Source: Accumulibacter sp.
Lineage (GTDB): Bacteria > Pseudomonadota > Gammaproteobacteria > Burkholderiales > Rhodocyclaceae
DNA length: 63,203 bases
NCBI GenBank assembly: GCA_017302455.1
Contig: JAFLDO010000029.1
Location: forward strand, 1 to 63,203
Direction: 5' to 3'
The translations under genes and the position numbers were made by a program. The notes beneath the pieces are model-generated. The model did no database searches, was not told the DNA's origin, and saw nothing but the letters and a program-made list of their open reading frames with translations. This document shows positions 26,590 through 37,000 of this stretch, piece by piece (within the stretch, counting starts at the first letter, position 1; each line of letters begins with the position of its first letter).

Positions 26590-27173
26590 GCGCCCATGAT
26601 GCCGATGCGCCGAGCCAGCCCCCGGCTGCTGAAAACTTATCTCCAAAGCAGGAAAACCCGATTGCCAGACTGGCGAGAATCATTACCCAGGCTGCCCGCT
26701 TCAAGGGGGATGCACATGGACTGGACAACGGCGAGCATGCTGCTTTGGCACGTCTCGACCCGGACGCCGAGTTTCGTCCCCATCAAATCGCTGCCCTGTC
26801 CCGTGCACTGGTCTATGCCGACCTCGCACCCGAAAACTGGCAAGCTGATACCTGGCGGCGTTGGGCGATGATTGCCCATGGAATGGCATTGGCCGGCCAC
26901 GATGGCAGTCGGCGCCTGGGGCAGCAACTCAGCGCGGCGGGAGTTTCGGAGTCGCGAGTGACCAAGTTGCTGACTGCACGTGGCGATGCTTTTAGGCAAC
27001 TCGTTCCGCGTTTGCTGCGACTGCTGGCCAGCAAGGAAGCGCAGGCACCCAACTGGTTTGATCTCGGCGACCTGATCCTCAACCAGGGCCGCGATGAGCA
27101 AACTGCCGAGAAGATCCGCCTGAGAATCGCCGGCAGTTTCTTCTCTGCCGAAGCCAAGAAACCCAAACACTGA
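26586..27173 (+). CDS. casB: Cse2 (CasB), small subunit of type I-E Cascade
   Basis: 195 residues, all-helical. The motif HAALARLDPDAEF near residue 55 and RRLGQQLSAAGVSESRVTKLLTARGD are typical of Cse2. Two copies line the belly of Cascade and stabilise the displaced strand. The ATG overlaps the cas8e stop. It is followed 21 bp later by cas7e. Confidence 0.93.
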   Translation: MSAHDADAPSQPPAAENLSPKQENPIARLARIITQAARFKGDAHGLDNGEHAALARLDPDAEFRPHQIAALSRALVYADLAPENWQADTWRRWAMIAHGMALAGHDGSRRLGQQLSAAGVSESRVTKLLTARGDAFRQLVPRLLRLLASKEAQAPNWFDLGDLILNQGRDEQTAEKIRLRIAGSFFSAEAKKPKH

Positions 27174-27194
27174 TTCACTCACTGGAGCCTGACC

Positions 27195-28397
27195 ATGCCA
27201 ACCCCGCGTTTCATTCAGATTCACACCTTGCACACCTACCCGGCCGCACTCCTCAATCGTGACGATGCAGGGCTTGCCAAACGTCTGCCATTGGGCAACG
27301 CCGTCCGTACCCGGATCTCTTCGCAGTGCCTGAAGCGACATTGGCGGGTAGTGGAAGACCGGTTCGCCCTGTCTTGCCTGGACGTGCCGATGGCGATTCG
27401 CTCGCGTGGCACCCTGGAATTGATCAGCAAACGGATTCAGGAAAGCGGGGTCTCGGAGACCATGGCTCAGGCCGCCGCCGAAGCCATGCGGGATGCTGGT
27501 TTGCTGGACAAGGGGGGCAAGGAAAAGAAGGGCGACGACGCTTTGAAAACCGGCCAAGCAGTGTTGCTGGGCAAGCCTGAAATCGACTATCTCGTTAGGC
27601 GCTGCGTCGATCTTGCGAGTGATGGCGTCGAAGAAAAAGGGTTCAAGGAATTGATCACCCTATGGCTGAAGGGCAAAGACGAAAAGAGAAATATCGAGGC
27701 CCTCAAGCACGGCAGTGGTCTGGAGTCCGCCCTGTTTGGTCGCATGGTGACATCGGACGTGCTGACCAGTCGCGAGGCAGCCGTTTACGTCGCGCATGCC
27801 TTCACCGTCCACCAGGCGCAGGTGGAGAACGACTATTTCACGGTGGTGGACGATCTTCTGCAGGATGCCGGGGAATTGGGCTCAGCGGGCATCTTCGACA
27901 CCGAACTCGCCTCTGGCCTTTACTATGGCTATGTCGTAGTGGATGTGCCGCAACTCGTTCAGAACTTGGAAGGCGAGGACTTCAACGAATGCTTCGCATC
28001 CGGCACCCCAGCCGATCGTCGTGTCCTTGCCGGGCAGGTCGTACAGCATCTGCTGCATTTGATCGCTACCGTCAGCCCAGGTGCCAAACGCGGTTCCACC
28101 GCGCCTTTCGACTGGGCCAAGTTCATGCTCGTTGAAGCCGGCGACTGGCAGCCCCGCAGTCTGGCCGGAGCCTTCCATGATGCACTGCCGCTCAGTGGGA
28201 GTGGCGGCACCATTCGCGAGCGAACTGTCGACCGTCTGACCAAGGAAATCGCCGCCATGGACGATGCGTATGGGGCGCCTCTGTCACGCCGTTTTCTTGC
28301 CATTGACCAAGAGGTGCAAGTCCCCGGCGCCGAGCGACTGAATTTGGCCAGCCTGGCAGATTGGGCAAAGGAAATCATCGAACAAGGGGCGTGCTGA
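27195..28397 (+). CDS. casC: Cas7e (Cse4/CasC), backbone subunit of type I-E Cascade
   Basis: 400 residues. The N-terminus FIQIHTLHTYPAALLNRDD and the motif GNAVRTRISSQCLKRHWR are family signatures. Six copies form the crRNA-binding backbone of Cascade. It has its own ribosome site (GGAG at 27183-27186). It is slightly longer than the E. coli protein, in keeping with other betaproteobacterial I-E systems. Confidence 0.95.
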   Translation: MPTPRFIQIHTLHTYPAALLNRDDAGLAKRLPLGNAVRTRISSQCLKRHWRVVEDRFALSCLDVPMAIRSRGTLELISKRIQESGVSETMAQAAAEAMRDAGLLDKGGKEKKGDDALKTGQAVLLGKPEIDYLVRRCVDLASDGVEEKGFKELITLWLKGKDEKRNIEALKHGSGLESALFGRMVTSDVLTSREAAVYVAHAFTVHQAQVENDYFTVVDDLLQDAGELGSAGIFDTELASGLYYGYVVVDVPQLVQNLEGEDFNECFASGTPADRRVLAGQVVQHLLHLIATVSPGAKRGSTAPFDWAKFMLVEAGDWQPRSLAGAFHDALPLSGSGGTIRERTVDRLTKEIAAMDDAYGAPLSRRFLAIDQEVQVPGAERLNLASLADWAKEIIEQGAC

Positions 28398-28398
28398 A

Positions 28399-29112
28399 AT
28401 GCCTCGCCATCTCTTGATGCGACTGGAGTCACCGTTGATGGCCTTTGGCGGTGAGACCATCGACAACTACGGGGTGATTCGCGATTTTCCCGCGCTGTCC
28501 ATGGCCACGGGTCTGTTGGCCAATGCTCTGGGCTATCGGCGGGAAGAAAGCGAATCGCACGATCGTTTGCAGGCCCGTTTGCTGGTGGGCGCACGGCTGG
28601 ATGGTGACGTGCAGCGGCTGACCGATTTTCAGACCGCGCAACTGGGCAAGGATGACAAAGGCTGGACGACCTGGGGAGTTGCCGAGGAGCGTCGCGGAGG
28701 GGCAGATTCCTACAAATCGCCTCATCTCCGCTACCGCGACTACCACGCCAGCCTGAATGTCCTCGTCGCCCTGCGCCTCGAGCCTGCTGCCGAATCCCCG
28801 ACGCTCGATGATCTGGCGCAGGCTCTCGATCATCCGGCTCGCCCGCTTTTCATTGGCCGCAAGACCTGCCTGCCCAGTCGACGCGTCTTCGCTGGCTGGC
28901 ATGAAGCCGAAAGCGTCCTCGCTGCCCTGCAAACGGCGCAGTTGCCCGACAAGGCCAAGCACCTGCGGGTGCAGTGGCCGGAAGGCGAGGGCATCCTTGC
29001 CGGCGATCGCTCTCTGGACCTGTGCGACGAGCGCAACTGGATGAGCGGCGTCCATGGCGGTTGGCGGCCTGTGCGCGAAGGTCACTTCGTCTTGCCGGGA
29101 TCCCCGACATGA
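28399..29112 (+). CDS. casD: Cas5e (CasD), 5'-handle-binding subunit of type I-E Cascade
   Basis: 237 residues. It starts MPRHLLMRLESPLMAFGGE and continues with the RAMP-fold phrase DNYGVIRDFPALSMATGLLANALG. Cas5e caps the 5' handle of the crRNA. It begins one base after the cas7e stop and overlaps cas6e by 4 bp. Confidence 0.94.
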   Translation: MPRHLLMRLESPLMAFGGETIDNYGVIRDFPALSMATGLLANALGYRREESESHDRLQARLLVGARLDGDVQRLTDFQTAQLGKDDKGWTTWGVAEERRGGADSYKSPHLRYRDYHASLNVLVALRLEPAAESPTLDDLAQALDHPARPLFIGRKTCLPSRRVFAGWHEAESVLAALQTAQLPDKAKHLRVQWPEGEGILAGDRSLDLCDERNWMSGVHGGWRPVREGHFVLPGSPT

Positions 29113-29846
29113 GCCTTCAGCTATTGCGTCTGCAGCCGGCTCCCACTGCCTTGGCCCTTTGGGCCACCCGCTGTCGGCTGTTGTCGCCGGATGGCGATTT
29201 CGGCTATGCCTTGCATGCCTTGCTCAGCGAAGCTTTTGGCGATCTGGCGCCGAAGCCCTTCCATTATCTGGGCGGGCGGCAAGGTTTGCTGGCTTACACC
29301 GCGGCCGACCTGGAGATGCTGCGCCTGAACGCCAGCCTCGCACCACCGGACGTGGCTCGGGCACTCGGGTTGGATCATCTGGATGCACGCCCGTTTCCTA
29401 CAGCTTGGCGGACAGGACAGCGGTTGGGTTTCGAGGCGCGGGTTCGTCCGGTGGTGCGTGGCAAGGATGGGCGAGAGAGGGATGCCTATCTACATGCTGT
29501 GGAGGGCACGGTCGACACCGGGCAAGTCGGTGTAGACGGCAGCATCGCCGAGCGCACCGCGATCTACAGTGACTGGCTGGCAGCGCAGTTTGCGTTCGAT
29601 GGCGCTGCGCAGATTGCGGAAGCGCACCTCGACTCCTTCCGGCTCACTCGCGTTCTGCGTAAAGCGGGGAGCGGCGAAAACGGCAAGCGGAAGACGACGA
29701 ACAACGCCGGCCCGGATGTCGTCTTCAAGGGTCACTTGCAGGTGAGAGACCCGCCAGCCTTCAACCGTCTGCTGGGACGAGGAATCGGTCGGCACAGGGC
29801 TTTCGGCTTCGGCATGTTGCTGCTTAGGCCGGCCGGGTCATGCTGA
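29109..29846 (+). CDS. casE: Cas6e (CasE), crRNA-processing endoribonuclease
   Basis: 245 residues from ATG 29109; the longer frame from 28974 lies inside cas5e. The start SLQLLRLQPAP and the C-terminal glycine-rich loop GRGIGRHRAFGFGML are characteristic. Cas6e cuts each repeat transcript 3' of the repeat hairpin and stays bound to it; the CCCCGC/GCGGGG hairpin of this repeat is a suitable substrate. It overlaps cas5e (4 bp) and cas1 (7 bp). Confidence 0.93.
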   Translation: MSLQLLRLQPAPTALALWATRCRLLSPDGDFGYALHALLSEAFGDLAPKPFHYLGGRQGLLAYTAADLEMLRLNASLAPPDVARALGLDHLDARPFPTAWRTGQRLGFEARVRPVVRGKDGRERDAYLHAVEGTVDTGQVGVDGSIAERTAIYSDWLAAQFAFDGAAQIAEAHLDSFRLTRVLRKAGSGENGKRKTTNNAGPDVVFKGHLQVRDPPAFNRLLGRGIGRHRAFGFGMLLLRPAGSC

Positions 29847-30733
29847 AGGGACGGCTCGGGCTGGAAACGGCCCGTGTTCCGCATGTCGACCGGCACGGCC
29901 TGATCTGGCTTGAGCGCGGCGAACTCTGCGTCATCGATGGCTGCCTGCATTTCATGGCCGGCAAGGACTCGCTGACTCCCTACATCCTGCAGGTGCCACA
30001 TCAGGCCGTATCCATGATCCTGCTCGGGCCGGGCAGCAGCGTCACCCACGATGCCCTGCGCTTGCTCGCGCGGCATGGCACCTTGATGGCGGCAGTGGGG
30101 CAGGATGGAGTTCGAACCTATACCGCCCCCCCATTGTTGCCGGATCGCTCCGATGTCGCCAGGCGCCAGGCTGAACTGTGGGGAAGCCCCCGCCGACGCA
30201 TCAGCGTTGCCCGGCACATGTATGCGCTGCGTTTGGGCGAGGTTCTCCCGCACCGTGATCTGGACACCTTGCGAGGAATCGAAGGTGCCAGAGTCAAGGC
30301 GATCTATCGTCTGATGGCGGAGAAATATGGCATTTCCTGGGAAGGCAGGCACTACGACCGCAACAACCCGGGAGCGGCAGACATGCCAAATCAAGGCATC
30401 AATCATGCGGCAACCGCGGTGCAGGGCGCAGCAGCCATAGCCGTGCAGGCATTGGCTGCGATTCCTCAACTTGGTTTCGTCCATGAGGATTCAGGACAGG
30501 CATTTGTGCTTGACATCGCCGATCTTTTTCGGGACACGGTCACCCTTCACATCGCCTTCACCGCGGCGAAGAAATCTATCAATGGCGACGAAACCACCAT
30601 CGACCGCCTTGTCCGCCGGGAGGCGTCCACCGTATTTCGCAAGCAAGATGTCATCGCCAGCATGATCGACAAGATCAAGCTCGTACTACGGACGGAGGAA
30701 AACGATGGCACTGGTAGTAATAGTGACGCGTGA
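29840..30733 (+). CDS. cas1: Cas1e, integrase for spacer acquisition
   Basis: 297 residues. Metal ligands are visible at Glu148 (RGIEGARVK), His215 (GFVHEDSGQAF) and Asp225/Asp228 (LDIADLF), so the active site is intact. DMPNQGINHAATAVQGAAA is a Cas1e signature. With Cas2 it integrates prespacers at the leader end of the array. It overlaps cas2 by 29 bp. Confidence 0.95.
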   Translation: MLKGRLGLETARVPHVDRHGLIWLERGELCVIDGCLHFMAGKDSLTPYILQVPHQAVSMILLGPGSSVTHDALRLLARHGTLMAAVGQDGVRTYTAPPLLPDRSDVARRQAELWGSPRRRISVARHMYALRLGEVLPHRDLDTLRGIEGARVKAIYRLMAEKYGISWEGRHYDRNNPGAADMPNQGINHAATAVQGAAAIAVQALAAIPQLGFVHEDSGQAFVLDIADLFRDTVTLHIAFTAAKKSINGDETTIDRLVRREASTVFRKQDVIASMIDKIKLVLRTEENDGTGSNSDA

Positions 30734-31001
30734 TGTTGCCTATCGATACCGAGGCTTCCTGGCGTCGGTTATGCTCGAGGTCGCGCCAGCCGTGTACATC
30801 TCGCCCCGTATGAGTCCGGCAGTCAGGGGCCGCGTTTGGGACACCTTGTCGAGCTGGTTCTCGGCCGAGCCGCAAGGTAGTGTCGTCGTTGTCTGGCGCG
30901 ATCTGAATGAAACCGGGGGTGTTGGGATCAAGACGCTGGGTGAGCCGTCGAAGGAGCTTGTCGAGGTTGACGGCCTCTGGCTGGTGAAACGGATGGTATA
31001 A
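30705..31001 (+). CDS. cas2: Cas2e, partner of Cas1 in spacer acquisition
   Basis: 98 residues. It starts MALVVIVTRDVAYRYRGFLA and ends with the Cas2e tail VEVDGLWLVKRMV. SAEPQGSVVVVWRDLNETG and the following TLGEPSKELV match the E. coli Cas2e pattern. It starts inside cas1, so the pair is coupled. The leader begins at the base after its stop; the boxA motif lies 3 bp from the stop. Confidence 0.94.
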   Translation: MALVVIVTRDVAYRYRGFLASVMLEVAPAVYISPRMSPAVRGRVWDTLSSWFSAEPQGSVVVVWRDLNETGGVGIKTLGEPSKELVEVDGLWLVKRMV

Positions 31002-31068
31002 AGTGCTCTTTAACAAAATGAATCGATGTTGAGGTTTTCTCTTGTAGTTCATAGGGCTACCTACAAGA
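31002..31068 (+). promoter_or_regulatory. CRISPR leader
   Basis: 67 bp between the cas2 stop and the first repeat, AT-rich relative to the surroundings. It holds a perfect boxA at 31004-31016. It also holds a 9-bp inverted repeat (31039-31047 with 31061-31069) whose right arm reaches the first base of repeat 1. No convincing -35/-10 pair lies inside, so the array promoter may be within cas2 or the array may be read from the cas operon. An IHF site is not obvious. Confidence 0.8.
31004..31016 (+). promoter_or_regulatory. boxA antitermination element
   Basis: TGCTCTTTAACAA is identical to the rRNA-operon boxA core, which loads NusB/S10 to resist Rho termination. It is placed to act on the long untranslated pre-crRNA. 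boxA elements upstream of CRISPR arrays have been reported in other bacteria. Function here is inferred. Confidence 0.8.
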
Positions 31069-34000
31069 GTTTCCCCCGCGTCAGCGGGGATAGGCCCGTC
31101 GACCACAAGGTCCAGTGTTCCGCCAGACGGTTTCCCCCGCGTCAGCGGGGATAGGCCCTCATTGGTCAGCTTGTTCAGAGTCGGCAGAAGGTTTCCCCCG
31201 CGTCAGCGGGGATAGGCCCCACGCCGTGACGGAAGGGCTGATCACGAAATGGTTTCCCCCGCGTCAGCGGGGATAGGCCCGCGCGGCATGGCCTGGCGCA
31301 TGGGCTTGGCGGGTTTCCCCCGCGTCAGCGGGGATAGGCCCCCATCGCTCCAGGCGACACGCCGCAAGCGGCGGTTTCCCCCGCGTCAGCGGGGATAGGC
31401 CCACGCGGCCATCGAATTCGGTGGTCTTGCCGCCGTTTCCCCCGCGTCAGCGGGGATAGGCCCTGTGCTGGCGCGTGAAGTCGCAGCCCATTGGCGTTTC
31501 CCCCGCGTCAGCGGGGATAGGCCGCAAAGCCACAATCTTTTCTGACGGCCACCCGGGTTTCCCCCGCGTCAGCGGGGATAGGCCCCGGCGTGTTCGAATT
31601 CAATGGTCTTGCGCTCGGTTTCCCCCGCGTCAGCGGGGATAGGCCCGCCTGCCGGCTGGCCTTGCGCATCGGGCTCGGGTTTCCCCCGCGTCAGCGGGGA
31701 TAGGCCCGGGCGGCCCATACCGGTGACGCCCTTGGTAGGGTTTCCCCCGCGTCAGCGGGGATAGGCCCCTTCCCGGCGCATGTCGTCGGCACCTGACTAG
31801 GTTTCCCCCGCGTCAGCGGGGATAGGCCCTTTTCGATCACTTCCTGGCCTTGCACGGCAAGGTTTCCCCCGCGTCAGCGGGGATAGGCCTCAGCCCCTAC
31901 GAGCGCACCGACGACCCGATTGGTTTCCCCCGCGTCAGCGGGGATAGGCCCTTTGGGCGCAAGGATGACGCCGAACGAGAAGTGTTTCCCCCGCGTCAGC
32001 GGGGATAGGCCCTGGGCCGCCGGAATGGAGGCGACGCTTTACCTGTTTCCCCCGCGTCAGCGGGGATAGGCCCGCGCGGCATGGCCTGGCGCATGGGCTT
32101 GGCGGGTTTCCCCCGCGTCAGCGGGGATAGGCCCCTCGGGCGGTGCACGTTGGTGTGTCTCGGATGGTTTCCCCCGCGTCAGCGGGGATAGGCCCCAAGG
32201 CTGATGGGCTGCTGTGCCGACTCCCCGGTTTCCCCCGCGTCAGCGGGGATAGGCCCGCAGAGCTAAGTGGCCGGCCGCTTGCGGACGGGTTTCCCCCGCG
32301 TCAGCGGGGATAGGCCCGCCCGGAGCAATCCGGGCTCACATTTGGATAGTTTCCCCCGCGTCAGCGGGGATAGGCCCATCCTGTGCAAGCGGGCGTTTGT
32401 CGGCTGGTGGTTTCCCCCGCGTCAGCGGGGATAGGCCCAGATTATTTCCGCGCGCAAAGCGGCCGGGCTAGTTTCCCCCGCGTCAGCGGGGATAGGCCCA
32501 CATGAAAGCGACTCAGATGAATGAATATCCAGTTTCCCCCGCGTCAGCGGGGATAGGCCCCACGGCGACGACCGGGGCGGGCAGCATACCGAGTTTCCCC
32601 CGCGTCAGCGGGGATAGGCCTTCGCGAAGCCTCCACGAGTAACCGGCGTGTTCGTTTCCCCCGCGTCAGCGGGGATAGGCCCCACAGGAGAACGAGATGA
32701 GCGAATTATTGAAAGTTTCCCCCGCGTCAGCGGGGATAGGCCCGAGGTTCCCATGCTGGCGTCGTCGATGACGGCGTTTCCCCCGCGTCAGCGGGGATAG
32801 GCCCGGCGCCCGTTAGCTATGGGTGTTATTCGGGCAGTTTCCCCCGCGTCAGCGGGGATAGGCCCTTACCACTGCCCCAAGGTGGCGAGCTTGCGCGGTT
32901 TCCCCCGCGTCAGCGGGGATAGGCCCTGGCGGTAGCTCAAGGTTTCCTTGATGGCATTGTTTCCCCCGCGTCAGCGGGGATAGGCCCGCTCTGGCGGGAA
33001 GGTCGCGATCTCCGCCAGAGTTTCCCCCGCGTCAGCGGGGATAGGCCCGAGTGGGATGCTTCCTACGCTATCAGTCGTTGGTTTCCCCCGCGTCAGCGGG
33101 GATAGGCCCAGCCAAGCCAACCCACTCCAACAGCTTGCGCCGTTTCCCCCGCGTCAGCGGGGATAGGCCGCATGCAGCGCGTGGCGCAGCAGGTGATCTC
33201 AGGTTTCCCCCGCGTCAGCGGGGATAGGCCCCCGTAGCCCATCAGCCGAAAATCCTTCTTCGCGTTTCCCCCGCGTCAGCGGGGATAGGCCCCAGACCGG
33301 CCGCCGGTGGTGGTGGTGGCGGTTGTTTCCCCCGCGTCAGCGGGGATAGGCCCGGGGCCGCTGTGCGGTCCGACACATAGGCCCGGTTTCCCCCGCGTCA
33401 GCGGGGATAGGCCCCGCCCCATGAACAGCGAAGACGGGCAGATGGAGTTTCCCCCGCGTCAGCGGGGATAGGCCTTTGCGAAGCGTCAGGCTACCCGTGC
33501 CTGAACAGTTTCCCCCGCGTCAGCGGGGATAGGCCCCGATAGACGGCCACGATGCGCGAGGCCCATACGTTTCCCCCGCGTCAGCGGGGATAGGCCGAAC
33601 GGGGACCGGGCTGGCTACGCGTCAAGCTGGTTTCCCCCGCGTCAGCGGGGATAGGCCCTTACCATTGCTTTCGCGCTTGCGCACCGACCAGTTTCCCCCG
33701 CGTCAGCGGGGATAGGCCCCAGGAGTCTACGTGATGAGTGCAGCAGTTCAGGTTTCCCCCGCGTCAGCGGGGATAGGCCCCGCCGTAGCAGGCTGATGTG
33801 CCCGTCGCACTCGTTTCCCCCGCGTCAGCGGGGATAGGCCCATCTCTTGGGAGCAAATCCGCAATCCGTCGTCGTTTCCCCCGCGTCAGCGGGGATAGGC
33901 CCACCCGGTCTAGTCTTTCCCGTTTGAGATACTCGTTTCCCCCGCGTCAGCGGGGATAGGCCCGGATAGGCCGCTCACGACTGCCGAGTATGTCGGTTTC

Positions 34001-37000
34001 CCCCGCGTCAGCGGGGATAGGCCCGAGTTCGCCAAGTCTGCCGCGCAGAATATCCAGTTTCCCCCGCGTCAGCGGGGATAGGCCCGAGTCCGGCCGCCCG
34101 ACGCGCTGCTCATACGGGTTTCCCCCGCGTCAGCGGGGATAGGCCCCTCAAGGCGCAGATTGCCGCGCTCGAGGACAAGTTTCCCCCGCGTCAGCGGGGA
34201 TAGGCCCCTGGGGCGAGACAGGAGAACGAGATGGCGATGGTTTCCCCCGCGTCAGCGGGGATAGGCCCGCTTACCGTAAGCGTCAGAGTAAAGACAAGAC
34301 GTTTCCCCCGCGTCAGCGGGGATAGGCCCGAGATTGTCGAAGCCGCAGCGATGCCGGCGCCGTTTCCCCCGCGTCAGCGGGGATAGGCCCAAGACGGCGC
34401 CCGCACAGGCCCCGGACAACCCGTTTCCCCCGCGTCAGCGGGGATAGGCCCTTTGGCGATCCAGATGCGACTTTGACGAATCCGTTTCCCCCGCGTCAGC
34501 GGGGATAGGCCCCTCGCCGCACTTCCGCCACCAGCCACCAGCCTGTTTCCCCCGCGTCAGCGGGGATAGGCCCTCGCCCTCAACACTGACGAAAACCCCG
34601 TTAACGTTTCCCCCGCGTCAGCGGGGATAGGCCCGGCGGACGCGAAGCGCTGCACCACTATTTGGTGTTTCCCCCGCGTCAGCGGGGATAGGCCGCAAAG
34701 CCGGTTACGTCAGCGGTCTGCGCTACTGTTTCCCCCGCGTCAGCGGGGATAGGCCCGCTGGCGTAACCGGCCTTGCGCCTGGAAAGGAGTTTCCCCCGCG
34801 TCAGCGGGGATAGGCCGTGACGTTGACGCCAGACTCGGATCGGGCCGCCGTTTCCCCCGCGTCAGCGGGGATAGGCCCGGCTGCTGCAAAGTGCTCGGTC
34901 TCGCACTCGAGTTTCCCCCGCGTCAGCGGGGATAGGCCCATGTCGCGCGGCACATAGTCGGTGCCGACAGCGTTTCCCCCGCGTCAGCGGGGATAGGCCC
35001 GGGTGCGGCCACTCTCCGCGCTCTTGCAAGTGGTTTCCCCCGCGTCAGCGGGGATAGGCCCATTTGGTCAAGCGCATCCGCGGCTCGCGCGTAGTTTCCC
35101 CCGCGTCAGCGGGGATAGGCCCGAGGTGGCTCTCGACCTGGCCGCCGCCTTCAAGTTTCCCCCGCGTCAGCGGGGATAGGCCCCCGATTGGTGCATACGC
35201 TGTTGTCGACGCCATGTTTCCCCCGCGTCAGCGGGGATAGGCCGCGGCGATGTGGGCTAAGGTGGTGCGGAATGCGGTTTCCCCCGCGTCAGCGGGGATA
35301 GGCCCTGGATTGCGGCGGTCGAGATTCGGCAGGATTTGTTTCCCCCGCGTCAGCGGGGATAGGCCCCGCCCGTTCCGCTACCTGGAAAACGTCAGCGCGT
35401 TTCCCCCGCGTCAGCGGGGATAGGCCCGTGCTTGGCTCCGCCGGCATTCGCCTGCAGATGTTTCCCCCGCGTCAGCGGGGATAGGCCCACGCGACAGGGC
35501 GAATCGACTTGATGGTTGCCGTTTCCCCCGCGTCAGCGGGGATAGGCCCCATTCCAGGCCATCCCCCTCCATGCCGTGGAAGTTTCCCCCGCGTCAGCGG
35601 GGATAGGCCCGACATGGGTCGCGCCGACCGAAGACGAAGAGCGTTTCCCCCGCGTCAGCGGGGATAGGCCCCATGCGGAGGCGTAATGATTTACTCCGGC
35701 CCAGTTTCCCCCGCGTCAGCGGGGATAGGCCCAGAATATTGCCCCCGACCAAGCCGTCGACCAAGTTTCCCCCGCGTCAGCGGGGATAGGCCCTTACGAC
35801 TGCCTCCAGCCCGAATCGCTCGGTCGTTTCCCCCGCGTCAGCGGGGATAGGCCCGCGACCGTCTATCCGACAAGTTCAGGCACCAAGTTTCCCCCGCGTC
35901 AGCGGGGATAGGCCCGTATCCAGCGGACGATGTCACCATACCCGGCAGTTTCCCCCGCGTCAGCGGGGATAGGCCCCGCCGCCGATCCACCTTTGACCCG
36001 CCCGACACGTTTCCCCCGCGTCAGCGGGGATAGGCCCCGAAGGAATGCTGAAAGGGTTTGGCGACGCAAGTTTCCCCCGCGTCAGCGGGGATAGGCCCCT
36101 CGAGCTGGACCGCAATCTGGAGTCTGCCCTGTTTCCCCCGCGTCAGCGGGGATAGGCCCGACGCCATCGAGGCGATCGAGGCGCAGATCGGGTTTCCCCC
36201 GCGTCAGCGGGGATAGGCCCGTCCGAGCATCGCGGCGTATCAAAGCGCGGGGGTTTCCCCCGCGTCAGCGGGGATAGGCCCTCCACAGCGTAGAAATGCC
36301 GCCACCTCCCGGGGTTTCCCCCGCGTCAGCGGGGATAGGCCCGAGGCGATATTGCTGCAAGCCACGGGCACGGCGTTTCCCCCGCGTCAGCGGGGATAGG
36401 CCCGGCGGCTGTCGTGGTGTATTTGCCAGGCCAGAGTTTCCCCCGCGTCAGCGGGGATAGGCCCCATGCAAGGTGCTCAGGTATCCCGGCGGGGTTGTTT
36501 CCCCCGCGTCAGCGGGGATAGGCCCCCGCACCACGACGACACCAGCTTACTACGGCCGTTTCCCCCGCGTCAGCGGGGATAGGCCCTCGCCCATATCGGT
36601 ATCTGTCCAGAGCGCAGCGTTTCCCCCGCGTCAGCGGGGATAGGCCCGGTGCATCAGCCTCCGACACCGGCAGCCAAGAGTTTCCCCCGCGTCAGCGGGG
36701 ATAGGCCCGGCCCTACCCTCCGGGCGTCTATTCCATCTGCGTTTCCCCCGCGTCAGCGGGGATAGGCCCCAGGGGCATAACACCACCATGTCGCCCTGCT
36801 GGTTTCCCCCGCGTCAGCGGGGATAGGCCCGGCAGGACCGATAGACGCCCCTTGACCCAATCGTTTCCCCCGCGTCAGCGGGGATAGGCCCTTCGGCGGC
36901 GAGTCAGTAAATGGCGGATCGGCGTTTCCCCCGCGTCAGCGGGGATAGGCCCAACTCGGGACTTACTTCGACCACGCGCCGGACGTTTCCCCCGCGTCAG

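Noticed and set aside
31002-31068. A clear IHF site in the leader
   Set aside because: The best candidate near AATCGATGTTGA has several mismatches to the consensus, so I do not call it.
33295-33330. Possible self-targeting of the pilY1 glycine repeat by a GGT-rich spacer
   Set aside because: The spacer is rich in GGT units but does not match the GGAGGCGGT array beyond short runs.
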